Shown here piece after piece: positions 9,827-20,406 of a DNA stretch of 28,937 bases (position 1 is its first letter; each line of letters begins with the position of its first letter). Origin of the DNA: Byssochlamys sp. IMV 00236 (taxonomy: Eukaryota > Ascomycota > Eurotiomycetes > Eurotiales > Thermoascaceae); NCBI GenBank assembly GCA_001931875.2, contig MSJH02000334.1, forward strand, positions 1-28,937, read 5' to 3'. Below the pieces are notes generated by a model, which worked only from the letters and a program-made list of their open reading frames with translations, was not told the DNA's origin and ran no database searches. The position numbers and the translations under genes are program-made.

Positions 9827-12800
9827 TTACGTGTATTTTGTAAAATCAAGAATCGCCTCTACGGTATGCATCTTGTTAGACTCGGCATAATTATTAGGAT
9901 TGGGTGTTGTATTAGGCGTTGATGAAGCACTATTTGTCTTTACCGCCAATCGTTCCTTAATTCGCAGAATCTGTCGTAACCGTTCTCTCCAATGCGTCAC
10001 GTATTCGCGTTTAGCACCTGCCGACTGCCAAAACACCTGAGCAAAGATGTTGGCATGAATAGCCGCTTGACGCACAAAGGCAGGTAAGGACTGAGCCGAG
10101 ACCAGCTTGGGTTCAAACAGCGGGCCGATATCAGGCATGTCCGGTCGACGTTGCATCTCGACCTTGAAAAACGTGTTTTCGGCTCCTCCCAACGCGTGCG
10201 TAGGCGAAATCGCTTCGGTCGAGATCGAATGAGGCGAGACGACAATGTTGATAAAGTTGAATTGTGAAGGGAGCGTGTCAAAGGCATAGTCTAGTCCAGA
10301 GTCATTGTAGACGATCGTCACATAATCGTTTCCAATATGTCGTTTCTTGGCACTGCACTGTGGGTCGCGGTCCAGATGGGTTGGCATCAGCGTCGCAATA
10401 TGGAACACGGCCTCCGTCACATCGTCTTTCCAAAAGTATGCAAAGCGTCCGTCAATATCCGCCTCCCTATCCAATCCTCCAGAGTTGCCTGTGCGCCCGC
10501 GCAGCCTCTCGATGGTGCCGAGAGCGTTCAAGAATCGAACGTAGTCTGGAGACCCATATGTGTTGGCCAAGATGTCGACTTCGTGTCGCTGGCCTTTGCC
10601 GACGTACAGCACGCCGATCTTGTGAAAGTCAACGACGGGTATACGGTCAAATGTGGCCAGGGTGCGTGCGGTGGATTCGTCATTAGGTAGAGGTGGAGAT
10701 ACATCGATCGCACGTGTTAGGTCGGGGTAGTTGTTGAGTTGAAGGTATAAGAATCCAGGGTCTATCGATAGATCGGTTTTTAGTAGGTGCGAAAGATTGT
10801 TTGAAGTGGGTGTTGTCGTGGCTGGCTCTGACAAGATGTCGCCAATCATCTCCTCTGGCAGTCGCTTTTCTTCTTTTGCTTGGTCGTCTGTTTCCGTGTG
10901 TTGCATGATCTTGTTGGCAAGAATGTCAGGCTGGTATTGCATCATCAGTAAGGAAGGTAACGTTCTGTAATCGATACCATCCGACTTGAGCTTGTTTTCT
11001 ACATAGCACATCATGGATACAGTGCCTGAAGGACGTCGAACAGTGACTTCGACCCAGCCTGCTGATTTGGCCGTGCGCAAGGTCAGTAGAGTGTGGCCAT
11101 AGACCCACGTCTTTTGACTCTGTTGTTTCAGTGATGGTGAGCTTTTGTTGTCATCATGATCACCCATCAGTATCTTGGACACAATCGATTTTTCAGGTGC
11201 CAGATCCACATCAGCAAATGAAAATCGCGAGAGCATATCAATGCATGTATACGTTTGCTCATCAATCACCCTTGGGTTGCCACCTAAAAGACGTTGAATG
11301 ATGAATGGAACATGCTTACGTCGCTCTCTCAGTGGTATAGACGTGAACCAGATCGTGATCACCATGTAGGCCATCACTAACACGTACTGCTTGAGCGCAC
11401 CTTGGCCAGGATCAACCGAAGGAGATATGGGTGAGTTCAATGCGCTGTTGGGCCCACTGGAGAGTAAGGGAGAGGTCATGGGCGATTGCATTTGCTGTGA
11501 TCTTGAGTGCTGCAAATAGTTCAAGGCGATCGCAAACACGGGTTTATACATATCGCCCGTGAAATTGGCATAGAGATTCGGTAGTCTCGCAAGCGCGGAT
11601 AAAAATTCCAAGATATGCACAGATACACTGCTCACCGAAATGATTTGAGACATGCGCTGTAGTATCTCGTTCAGCATTTTGGTGACCGATAGAGGCATCT
11701 CATAACAGCAGACTAACAGTGCATTAATGCAGAGACGCGTAGCAGCTGTCACTTGTGTGATGCCTATATAAAATGCATAGACAATTTCATCCTGATCTTG
11801 TTTAGGATCGGTAAAGATACGGCGATACGAGATGAGGATCGTCAACAGATTATAGGCATGCACTGTAAGGTCATTGCGTTTGACGTTGACAGGCAGATTG
11901 ACGACGTTCTCGAGGAATTTGCGGTTGCTTATCCATTTCACAAGACATTTTCTGAGTTTATTGATGGACGGTGAGGCGCCACAGAACAGGTGCTTGTTAC
12001 TCAGTTGTTGAGGTAGTCTTTTTAAAAGGAACTGAACAAGGTGCCAGTTGGAAGAATCTGAAAGGACGAGAATATAAGATTTAAGCATGTCGTCAATATT
12101 CAACACGGTCGTGTCATCTTCTTCATTGGACTTGTATGAGGCAACGTTTGGGTTGGGATAGAACACGAGCTCTTTCAACAGTTGACTATCATCTGCTTGT
12201 TGTTGTTGTTGTTGTTGTGGCCTTGATGGACCAAGCAAGAGACTATCTGCTCTTCTTCTTTTCTCTTTCTCTTCTCTTCGCTTTTGCAGTTGTAGTCTGG
12301 CATTATGAATAAACCCCTGTGGGTCATCTGTCATGTCTATATAAATAGTGTGTAAGCAATCGCTGCTTTTCATACATCCAATATACTTACTATCACGTAT
12401 TAAATGAAGATGATGGTTTGTGGGACATCGTAACCTGAGAAGCAAGTCAAGAGCGATAATCTTTGGACCGCCATAAGGACACGTCAGATCAGATGGATCA
12501 TTTGCGATTTGGGTGATAATGTTGAATGTCTTTTCGCATAGCTTTCCGTTGGAGGCCAGCAGTAGATTCTCAAAGACTTCTGATAATCCACACATGGCAG
12601 GCACACCAATGCAGTAATTTCTTGTTCCCAAAGCCCCGTCACTCGATACACACCGACATCGAGCGCAATCACTGAGGGTCAAGACGAGTTTATCAAAGAT
12701 GTCTATATTTTGACAATCAGAGAGAGAAGATACCAAGAGATCGATACCGGTTTGTCGAATATCAGGATCTGTTTCTGATGATAGGTTCTGCATCATGTTG

Positions 12801-14446
12801 ATCACAAGTGACTCGTAAATGATCTCTGAATAAAAGTCCTTGACGAATATGCAGACATCACTGACAATCATCAACATTTTGAGTCGCACGGTAGATGAGG
12901 TGTGACTATCGATAAAGAACGTCTTGGTCATTTCCTGTAAGAGATCTAGCCAGTCATCGCTTGAGGGCAGAAAACTATGTTCGACCACATAATAATCCAT
13001 GAGTAAAAGTGCTGTCTTGTCAGAGCAGTAGCCACGTAGACGGTACAAGACCTGGATCAGACGGCTCACGGGACCCTTGTAGGTCTTGTCGACATACATC
13101 TGAACGAGAATATCAGCCAATCGAGCAAACTGAACGACCGTCTTCACACCCAAGGTATTATTTTCCAACACTGCCTTTTGCACATCAAAGAGATGGACGT
13201 CATGACTACAGTTGTAGTCTGTCATTTTGAGTATATAAAGCGTGCAGATGTCAATCACGTCCCAAACGAGATCCCAGTCCATGAAGGTCAAGGCATTGGA
13301 TTGAATAGCTAGCGTGAGTGCCTGCAGGATGGCTGTATTGACCGGATCACTGTCGTGGGCAACGGCTCGTTTGAAATACATGAGAACGACAGAGTCCGTC
13401 ACATACGTTTCTGATTTCCCACTATTTCCCCATACGGTTTCACTCAGCAGGACGGTTGCACCTTTGATCAGGGTCAATGTGTGGGTATCGAGCGGCTTCT
13501 GATCCAAAAATTTGCAGAGCGTCAGTATAGCCGAATGAGCACAGTGAGATCGCAGGAGGTTTTGAAAGATGGACCAGTATTTTTGTTGATCGAGCATGGT
13601 TGCAGATGCTGAAAGGATATCGAGAAAGGCTGTAAGAGCATCAAAGGGTACAAATCGGTATCGAACGACGACATCAGCAAATTCCAGGCATGCTTCGATA
13701 TCGCTTACATGGTGAGAGGCAAAGAATGCCTTGTGTGTCGCTTGAATCATAAAAGTGACTTCATGCTCCTCGAATAAGGCAAAATTAAATTTGGCAGTAA
13801 CTGTGAGCAGATGCAGTAAATCACTTAGATAGGGTATGGGACGTGCCACATCTGTGTTTTTATGGTATTTCTCTATGGATGTGTCTAGCCAATGGATCAA
13901 TAGCTTGCTGATGTTCTTTTCAAATCCAGAAATGTCTCGTCCGCCTTTTGAGAGCGCATAGAGCACCCGATACATGTCTGCAAAATCGTCCCAGTTGAAG
14001 TCATGTTTTAGTGACGAATAAAACGTGACCCTAGCCATTCCCAATTCTGAATATTGCCCCATGATACAGGCTAATATGAATTCATATACAGCATGTCTAG
14101 CCTCACGAGGGTTGCTGGGTTCAAGAATGTCTTGAACAGTAAAGAAGACATCTTCCAAATGGGTGAATCTATAGCTTTTGCATAGCTCTGAAAACGACAA
14201 TAAGTGTTTGCAGCGAAAGACGAGAGACTGTGAGGAAGATAAAAGTGGTAAGACAGGTCGAGCGTCGAGTGGTCGTGAAGGATCATTGTTGGTGATGTTT
14301 AGACATGATTCAACAGAGACAGACGAAGCACGAGGTCGAAGTATGTTGCTTAACCAACTATTGTTATTATTATTATTATTGTTACTGCTATTACTGACAG
14401 TGTTGCCTATTGGAGGTGGTTTTGGTGGATTATTATGATTCGACAT
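9827..14446 (-). CDS. TSC2: Tuberin, RapGAP-type GAP for Rheb
   Basis: One uninterrupted frame of 1539 residues. TSC2 pairs with TSC1 and stimulates GTP hydrolysis by Rheb, restraining TORC1 at the lysosome or vacuole. Seen: an N-terminus with an Asn run (residues about 22-29); a long helical, HEAT-like middle (about 80-1000) as in the tuberin N-terminal domain; a basic KRREEKEKRRR patch followed by seven Gln near residue 750; and a C-terminal Rap/Ran-GAP domain from about 1262 to 1505. That domain carries FDRIPVVDFHKIGVLYVG, GSPDYVRFLNALG, FHIATLMP and HIGNDYVTIVYNDSG, with Asn1373 at the position of the catalytic Asn thumb. It is longer than fission yeast Tsc2 (about 1340) and shorter than human (1807). 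It has no intron although most neighbours do. Low-complexity Asn/Gln tracts are normal for such fungi. Alternative RapGAP families (RalGAP) fit less well. Confidence 0.93.
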   Translation of the reverse strand: MSNHNNPPKPPPIGNTVSNSSNNNNNNNNSWLSNILRPRASSVSVESCLNITNNDPSRPLDARPVLPLLSSSQSLVFRCKHLLSFSELCKSYRFTHLEDVFFTVQDILEPSNPREARHAVYEFILACIMGQYSELGMARVTFYSSLKHDFNWDDFADMYRVLYALSKGGRDISGFEKNISKLLIHWLDTSIEKYHKNTDVARPIPYLSDLLHLLTVTAKFNFALFEEHEVTFMIQATHKAFFASHHVSDIEACLEFADVVVRYRFVPFDALTAFLDILSASATMLDQQKYWSIFQNLLRSHCAHSAILTLCKFLDQKPLDTHTLTLIKGATVLLSETVWGNSGKSETYVTDSVVLMYFKRAVAHDSDPVNTAILQALTLAIQSNALTFMDWDLVWDVIDICTLYILKMTDYNCSHDVHLFDVQKAVLENNTLGVKTVVQFARLADILVQMYVDKTYKGPVSRLIQVLYRLRGYCSDKTALLLMDYYVVEHSFLPSSDDWLDLLQEMTKTFFIDSHTSSTVRLKMLMIVSDVCIFVKDFYSEIIYESLVINMMQNLSSETDPDIRQTGIDLLVSSLSDCQNIDIFDKLVLTLSDCARCRCVSSDGALGTRNYCIGVPAMCGLSEVFENLLLASNGKLCEKTFNIITQIANDPSDLTCPYGGPKIIALDLLLRLRCPTNHHLHLIRDSKYIGCMKSSDCLHTIYIDMTDDPQGFIHNARLQLQKRREEKEKRRRADSLLLGPSRPQQQQQQQADDSQLLKELVFYPNPNVASYKSNEEDDTTVLNIDDMLKSYILVLSDSSNWHLVQFLLKRLPQQLSNKHLFCGASPSINKLRKCLVKWISNRKFLENVVNLPVNVKRNDLTVHAYNLLTILISYRRIFTDPKQDQDEIVYAFYIGITQVTAATRLCINALLVCCYEMPLSVTKMLNEILQRMSQIISVSSVSVHILEFLSALARLPNLYANFTGDMYKPVFAIALNYLQHSRSQQMQSPMTSPLLSSGPNSALNSPISPSVDPGQGALKQYVLVMAYMVITIWFTSIPLRERRKHVPFIIQRLLGGNPRVIDEQTYTCIDMLSRFSFADVDLAPEKSIVSKILMGDHDDNKSSPSLKQQSQKTWVYGHTLLTLRTAKSAGWVEVTVRRPSGTVSMMCYVENKLKSDGIDYRTLPSLLMMQYQPDILANKIMQHTETDDQAKEEKRLPEEMIGDILSEPATTTPTSNNLSHLLKTDLSIDPGFLYLQLNNYPDLTRAIDVSPPLPNDESTARTLATFDRIPVVDFHKIGVLYVGKGQRHEVDILANTYGSPDYVRFLNALGTIERLRGRTGNSGGLDREADIDGRFAYFWKDDVTEAVFHIATLMPTHLDRDPQCSAKKRHIGNDYVTIVYNDSGLDYAFDTLPSQFNFINIVVSPHSISTEAISPTHALGGAENTFFKVEMQRRPDMPDIGPLFEPKLVSAQSLPAFVRQAAIHANIFAQVFWQSAGAKREYVTHWRERLRQILRIKERLAVKTNSASSTPNTTPNPNNYAESNKMHTVEAILDFTKYT

Positions 14447-14598
14447 TTCTTTTAATTATATATTTATATACACACACACACACAAAAGCGCACACGCACA
14501 AAGTAAAGAGAAAAAGAGAGCCTTTTTTTTTTTCTGCGCTCGAACCACACACACATTATTTTTGGCTCAGATTGACGTGACTGTAAATAGGCTTTTTA

Positions 14599-15658
<1,060 letters not shown>

Positions 15659-16399
15659 GACCTTTTTTTTTTAATAAAAGAAAGAAAGAAAGAAAGAAAA
15701 AGAGTAAGAAAATTTTATTAAGAAAAAAGGAACCAGATGTAATCCAATAGTTTGGGGGAAACAAATGAACAAATCAGCATGTGAGATTGAGACCCAAATT
15801 TTGAGAGCTGGCTCATATTTTTACCACTTTTTGTCTGATTCGTTCATTAAGCTTAATACTGCATGCATAACAGTAACTGTTCTTTTTGATTTTCTCATCA
15901 TTCAACTAAAACTGATATTGTCAGCTTTTATTTTTATTCATATGGAAATTGATTGACATCATTTTCTTTTTTAATATTGAATACTTCTTCCTGTCGATGA
16001 TGTTGAATATGAAGTGAACACCTGATCCAAAGAAGTAAACAAACACTTTATTGACTGCTCAAAGATAAATGTCATTTTAACTTCATAAGCTTACTAAAAG
16101 GTAAAAAGGGGAGATAAAGAAAGAGAAAGAAAAACAGAGAAAGAAGGGAGAAGGTCGATTGAGAAAGGTTCATCTTTTTTAACTCCTTATTGTTTTCATC
16201 CTTCATCTGAGTTTTTCTGTCTTCTTGTAACACGATTCTTTTTATTATTCTCTCTTTCTCTTTCTCTTCCTTTCCTTTCTTTCTTTTTTTTAAAAAGACA
16301 CTAGTTTATTTGGGATCGTCTCTTCTTTTTCCTCCCTTTCTTACTTTCTCTTTCTCTCTTACCTTTTTTTTTTCTATTGTTTTTTTTTGTTAAGAAAGC
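15659..16399. other. Divergent promoter region, 741 bp
   Basis: The region separates the minus-strand reductase from the plus-strand coiled-coil gene. Next to the reductase ATG is a GAAA repeat (about 15676-15702; pyrimidine-rich on the coding strand). Upstream of 16400 is a long strand-biased pyrimidine tract (about 16238-16390), typical of fungal core promoters and leaders. A 63-residue ATG-initiated frame at 15765-15956 is Ile/Leu/Phe-rich without recognisable features and is probably chance. Confidence 0.5.
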
Positions 16400-17977
16400 A
16401 TGTCTAAAAATAATAAAGAAAAGTCCTCTTTCTGGAGAAAGTTGGGTTTAGGAAAAAACAAGAGCTCGAATACTTCTTTAAGCCCTGAAGCAGGTTAGAT
16501 AAATAAAGTTAAATATCTCATATTTTACTCATGTATCAATAGCATGTCATGATGATAAACAAGACGCTGTTTCCATAAAAAGTCATAGGCATCCAAGGTA
16601 AACAAACAAAGATATGCATTGATATATATATCCTTGTTAATATATCAATAGCGTGCCTCGTACTTCATCATTTCACAAGAGGCAACACAGTAGTCCATTA
16701 TTTACCGAGGACCTCCCTCCGATACCTCATGGGGATATACCAAAACAATCAAATAACGAACAACACGTGGATCAGAGTGAACCCTATGTTATATTGTCTA
16801 AAAGTCATCTGGATGACTCTCCGACAATTCAACAAGATGAACAAAAAGATAATCAAGCATTGTTGCAACAAGAAGTATCTAAACTGAAAGAAGAGCTCGA
16901 AAAGGAAAGATCGGTGGTTGATTCATTACGAAAACAGAAAGAAGGTAGGGTCACTTGTAATAGACTATATTAATTAAAAATTTATTATATATTTTATAAA
17001 GCTATCACCAAGGATCTGGATTACCTTGGTTTGACAGTGGATGAATTATACGCTGAAAAGTCAGATTTATTACAACAGTTGGAAGAAGAAAAGATAAAGA
17101 ATCAGAGACAGCTGGAGGACATGAATGAGATTATGAGCAAGATGAAAGCAAACGCTGATAATGCAAGAGATCAGTCATTTGCTGTAGATCAATATAAATC
17201 AGAGTTGGAAGTAAATAGATTAAAGGGTACACAAAGCATATATTAACGACATTCTGTTAGAATCACTTGATTGAATGTAAACAAGAAAAGAGACAACTGC
17301 AACAGTCTATTGAACTTGGAGATAAAAGGATAAGAGAATTGACTATCGAATTGAATGCATCAAGAGAACAAGTCGAATCATTGAAATTGACAATGGATCA
17401 ACTGATTCAATCTCATGCCGCAGAAATAAGTCGTGTAACAGCTTCGGCTGCCGCTGCTGCTGCTGCTGCTGCATCGGCAAACAATAAGAAATCACAGAGG
17501 TAAAACAAAGAGCAAAAAATGTAACGTGAAAACTCAATGACAGCTAGTTACCACATGAATACACCCAATGGGTCACCACAATTTCCCCCCAAAGAAGAGG
17601 ATGACCTGTGTTGCTCACCCATTCCTAGTAACTTACCAGCACCCTCTACTACTACTACTACTACACCCTTTGGTACCCCACAATCCATGGATAGTGATTA
17701 CCGCATCAAGAGTGAGCCTCTTGATGCATCTGAAGAAAAGGATCTTGATAGTCAATTGATGAAACTTACCAAGGAAAAGGAAAAGGTAAGAAAAAGTTAA
17801 CTTTATGGATTCTTTCTTACAAAAAAAAAAACTATATAGCTTCAGTCATTTTATTCAAAGATTCCATTATCAGGCGGAGGTCCTCAATCACGAAGACGTA
17901 AAGAAGAACTTGAAGCAATGTTGGATCAAGTAGATTCTCAACTTAGTAAAGTTAAGCAAAGAATAAGACGTTCCTAA
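16400..17977 (+). CDS. Coiled-coil protein of unknown function
   Basis: Seven exons (16400-16493, 16543-16597, 16652-16944, 17002-17210, 17261-17499, 17548-17785, 17840-17977) join in phase to 421 residues. I do not recognise an orthologue. Order of parts: a basic start (SSFWRKLGLGKNKSS), a polar Ser/Pro region, a long heptad-rich coiled coil (about residues 118-275, e.g. EVSKLKEELEKE, ELYAEKSDLLQQLEEEK, IRELTIELNASREQVESL), an Ala run (about 280-290) encoded mainly by GCT, a Ser/Thr/Pro linker with six Thr, and a conserved-looking C-terminal cap (KIPLSGG, RRRKEELEAMLDQVDSQLSKVKQRIRRS). That cap style occurs in several fungal coiled-coil proteins of cytoskeletal or trafficking type, but I would not name one. 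Intron 4 must start at GTAAAT (17211): the nearer GGTACA would break the frame. Small exon 2 is the least certain part. Confidence 0.8.
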
Positions 17978-18553
17978 ATTATTTTCATTCTATGCTTCGC
18001 CCCCCCCTCCTTCGACTCTCCTTTTTATTACACACACACATTCATATTATTACACAGCATATTCCACTTTTTTATATAACTTATAGCCTTAAACCTTTAG
18101 AGTTCCCATTCATTTACTCCTCCCCTTTTCTTTCCTTTTTTCCATATACAAAATCATTTAAACAATCTGACAAAGTAGCTTTCCTTTAACCAAATAAAGA
18201 AAATGCATAAAATCCTCTCCAACGCGATATATACTACACACTACTTTCATTTGGATTGAAAAATAACGCGTTAAAGACAAATCATCCCATTCTTGGTTGT
18301 AAAATCTGTGTTTCTGTAAATAAAAGAATATCTAAGGTGAGAGCAATAACTGCTCTGCTTGTTTGAAGTAGCAGTCAAGTACTCAAAAGCAGGTTTCGTA
18401 TGCTTACATAAGGGTTATTTGCTTTTGAGGACTGCTACTGTTTATCACAATGCCAGACTGAAACGACGGCATCATTTTATTGGCCAAATACTCTAGCAGC
18501 ATATTTTTCTCTTTTTTTTTTTTGCGTAGTTTCTTATATTGATTGACAATAAA
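17978..18553. other. Intergenic region before the BRCT gene
   Basis: No coding frame is supported in these 576 bp. They include a pyrimidine-rich 3' UTR of the coiled-coil gene with a C8 run near 18001, the long inverted repeat at 18368-18438, and a T-rich tract ending GCGTAG at 18529, 25 bp before the next ATG. That last element looks like a 3' splice site, so a 5'-UTR intron is possible. Confidence 0.45.
18368..18438. repeat. Imperfect long hairpin, 19 paired bases
   Basis: GTAGCAGTC (18368-18376), a 5-nt bulge, then CTCAAAAGCA (18382-18391) are matched exactly by TGCTTTTGAG (18420-18429) and GACTGCTAC (18430-18438). The loop is 28 nt. It lies between two plus-strand genes. No flanking target-site duplication is obvious, so a small MITE-like element is not demonstrated; a structured RNA or dyad regulatory site is equally open. 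Confidence 0.6.
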
Positions 18554-19480
18554 ATGAATCTTTTACCTACAATGGAAATCACGGGAGATTCTTTTCATTT
18601 CAAACGTAAATACACATCAGTCACCAAGAGACGACCTAGGACGACATTGACAGGCATAACAAAGAGACCGAATATAAGAAAAGATAGTCAGTTGAATAAA
18701 AAAGCCATACAAGACGAACTAGGAATAGAAGCAATAAGATATAGTCAGCCAATACTAGAGGGCTGTGTGCTATACATAGACAAGTCATTATCTAATAGAA
18801 AGGCATTGGCTCAGGTAGCAATAGCAATGAGGGCGCAAGTCAAGGATACGATGGATAAGAAAAGCGTAACACACTTGATTCACGGACCAAAGACAGGAAA
18901 TACAAACTCCAAGGTGATTCATGACGCCTTGAAACATGGAATACATAGGGTGTCTCCTTTATGGTTGACAACATGTTATAAAGAACAGCAATATGTGTCC
19001 ACTGAGTTATACCCCTATGATGTCGATCCAAGAAAAGAACGACTGAAGCCTGAAGAAAGCGGCGATGTAGAAGATCCATTTAATGTTAAAGAAAAGATAC
19101 CTGATTATGGAGAAGAAGAAGAAGAAGAAGAAGGAAGAAATGATCATCAGATGAGAATTGATAATTATTTCTTTGTTAAAGACAGTAATAACATGCCTCA
19201 ACAACAACAACAACAACAACAACAACAAGAAGAAGAAGAACAAAAGGAAATGAATGAAGCCGAAAGAAAGGAATACGAAGAAAGAGCAAAGATGATTAAA
19301 AAAATAGTAGAACAAAGAAGAGCTAAAATAGAAGCAAATAATAAAAAATCAAGACAAAGTCCAAGACAACAATCTCAAAAGAAGAGTACAAAAAAGACTC
19401 AACTGTTCCCACCTACTTCTGAATACTTTTCATATGAAGGATTAAAGATTTGGTATGGTGAACAACCATTGGAACCATAA
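18554..19480 (+). CDS. Single-BRCT-domain protein (TopBP1-like BRCT)
   Basis: An intronless 308-residue frame beginning at the first ATG after an in-frame TAG. It has a basic N-terminus (about 17-50: KRKYTSVTKRRPRTT); one BRCT domain (about 66-160) with LEGCVLYIDKSLSNRKA, VTHLIHG, HGIHRVSPLWLTTCYKE including the conserved Trp (about 137), and ELYPYDVDP; an acidic stretch of seven Glu; ten Gln from a pure CAA repeat (19199-19228); a Lys/Arg/Glu helix; and a terminal SEYFSYEGLKIWYGEQ. BRCT domains bind phosphoproteins in DNA-damage signalling and replication. The fold sequence is closest in my reading to the later BRCTs of TopBP1/Dpb11, where LYPHTYNP follows the same Trp helix, but all other BRCTs are absent. 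It is likely a nuclear DNA-repair adaptor; the exact orthologue is not assigned. It is 78 bp ahead of another intronless gene. Confidence 0.8.
   Translation: MNLLPTMEITGDSFHFKRKYTSVTKRRPRTTLTGITKRPNIRKDSQLNKKAIQDELGIEAIRYSQPILEGCVLYIDKSLSNRKALAQVAIAMRAQVKDTMDKKSVTHLIHGPKTGNTNSKVIHDALKHGIHRVSPLWLTTCYKEQQYVSTELYPYDVDPRKERLKPEESGDVEDPFNVKEKIPDYGEEEEEEEGRNDHQMRIDNYFFVKDSNNMPQQQQQQQQQQEEEEQKEMNEAERKEYEERAKMIKKIVEQRRAKIEANNKKSRQSPRQQSQKKSTKKTQLFPPTSEYFSYEGLKIWYGEQPLEP
19112..19132 (+). repeat. GAA trinucleotide repeat (seven Glu codons)
   Basis: Seven perfect GAA codons lie inside the BRCT gene. With the CAA run 66 bp downstream it makes this low-complexity segment prone to length change without frameshift. 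Confidence 0.9.
19199..19228 (+). repeat. CAA trinucleotide repeat (ten Gln codons)
   Basis: Ten perfect CAA codons, with no CAG interruptions, are followed by four Glu codons. Purity suggests recent expansion. Confidence 0.9.
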
Positions 19481-19558
19481 ATTGTGAATACAAAATAAAG
19501 CATATATTTAGTTGTGTATTTCATGTGATCAATACCATTGTTTTTTTTTATTTTACTA

Positions 19559-20380
19559 ATGAATCACGAACAAGTCTGGCGAGAACTTTGTATTCATGCC
19601 TTTGATAACCAGACAGAAGCAAATGATTTTGTATTGTTTGTAGAAGGATGTAAGACAGCTACAGATAACGGTTATGTTTGGACAACTCAACGACCTGATT
19701 ACCAGCAACTACTTTGCAACATTGGCTGTTCCAATGATACCCAACATTCCTTCACATTATCTTCCGAGACATTTGCACGATTGGCCCAAATCAAACGAGA
19801 GGCCCGTACTGAATGGCACAGACGCCGTCAAGAAGAGTTAAAGACACACCTAAAGAAAACGTTAGCCGAGATACATTCACTGTCAGACTTGACTCAAACT
19901 CAACGATTAGCTCTTATCAAAGAGTTTGTCAATGCACACAAGACTGATCTAGGATCAGTCCCATTCATCAGTGGTCTCAGGGGCTTTTTAAAATACCAAC
20001 TAGCTCATAAGGATCGACTAGCAGAATGGTCATTGAGTGAGTATGTCCTGACTCAAAACAATGAAGAAGCCACAGAGGCCTATGTACGGTTACTCAAGGG
20101 CATACTATGCATGCAGCTCGTCTATCAAGATGAGGTAGAAACGAATGAGAGTATAGCGATTGATATAGAACATCAAGAAACTCTTCTCTGGCGCATGAAT
20201 CCCAACCTTTCAAACAGTGCCATCCGTGACATCCTTCACAGTTTACCGTCATCATCGGTAGACAACTCAAGTTATAGACTATCCGATATACCTCGACAAC
20301 AAAAAGAGCAAAGTGTGTTGGATTGGATCATTCAATGGTTAACTCACTGTTTGTCTTTTTTACCACAAATAAAAACATAG
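19559..20380 (+). CDS. Orphan protein, function unknown
   Basis: An intronless ATG-initiated frame of 273 residues; the frame is open further upstream only through non-ATG codons. Composition is that of a soluble, mostly helical protein: MNHEQVWRELCIHAFDN at the start, a charged helix rich in Arg/Glu/Lys (about residues 79-110, REARTEWHRRRQEELKTHLK), a region of mixed helices (about 110-220), and an amphipathic C-terminus with several Trp (VLDWIIQWLTHCLSFLP). I see no catalytic motif, zinc ligands, signal peptide or clear membrane segment. Codon use and the long clean frame argue for a real gene. It sits 78 bp after the BRCT gene and its stop is only 26 bp from the uL13 stop on the other strand, so the two mRNAs must overlap at their 3' ends. 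Confidence 0.75.
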   Translation: MNHEQVWRELCIHAFDNQTEANDFVLFVEGCKTATDNGYVWTTQRPDYQQLLCNIGCSNDTQHSFTLSSETFARLAQIKREARTEWHRRRQEELKTHLKKTLAEIHSLSDLTQTQRLALIKEFVNAHKTDLGSVPFISGLRGFLKYQLAHKDRLAEWSLSEYVLTQNNEEATEAYVRLLKGILCMQLVYQDEVETNESIAIDIEHQETLLWRMNPNLSNSAIRDILHSLPSSSVDNSSYRLSDIPRQQKEQSVLDWIIQWLTHCLSFLPQIKT

Positions 20381-20406
20381 CATGTTTTCCATTTTTATTT
20401 ATTTAT

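Noticed and set aside
10264..10690. Long antisense frames of 117-140 residues inside TSC2
   Set aside because: They are shadows created by a G+C-richer part of the RapGAP coding sequence; composition is Arg/Ser/Cys-rich and unlike a protein family.
14536..14550. B-box-like GGTTCGAGCGC on the minus strand, suggesting a tRNA
   Set aside because: No A box, no pairing acceptor or anticodon arms upstream, and the sequence runs straight into a poly-A tract.
15765..15956. 63-residue hydrophobic ORF in the divergent promoter
   Set aside because: AT-rich DNA easily yields Ile/Leu/Phe-rich frames; there is no neighbouring splice or family evidence.
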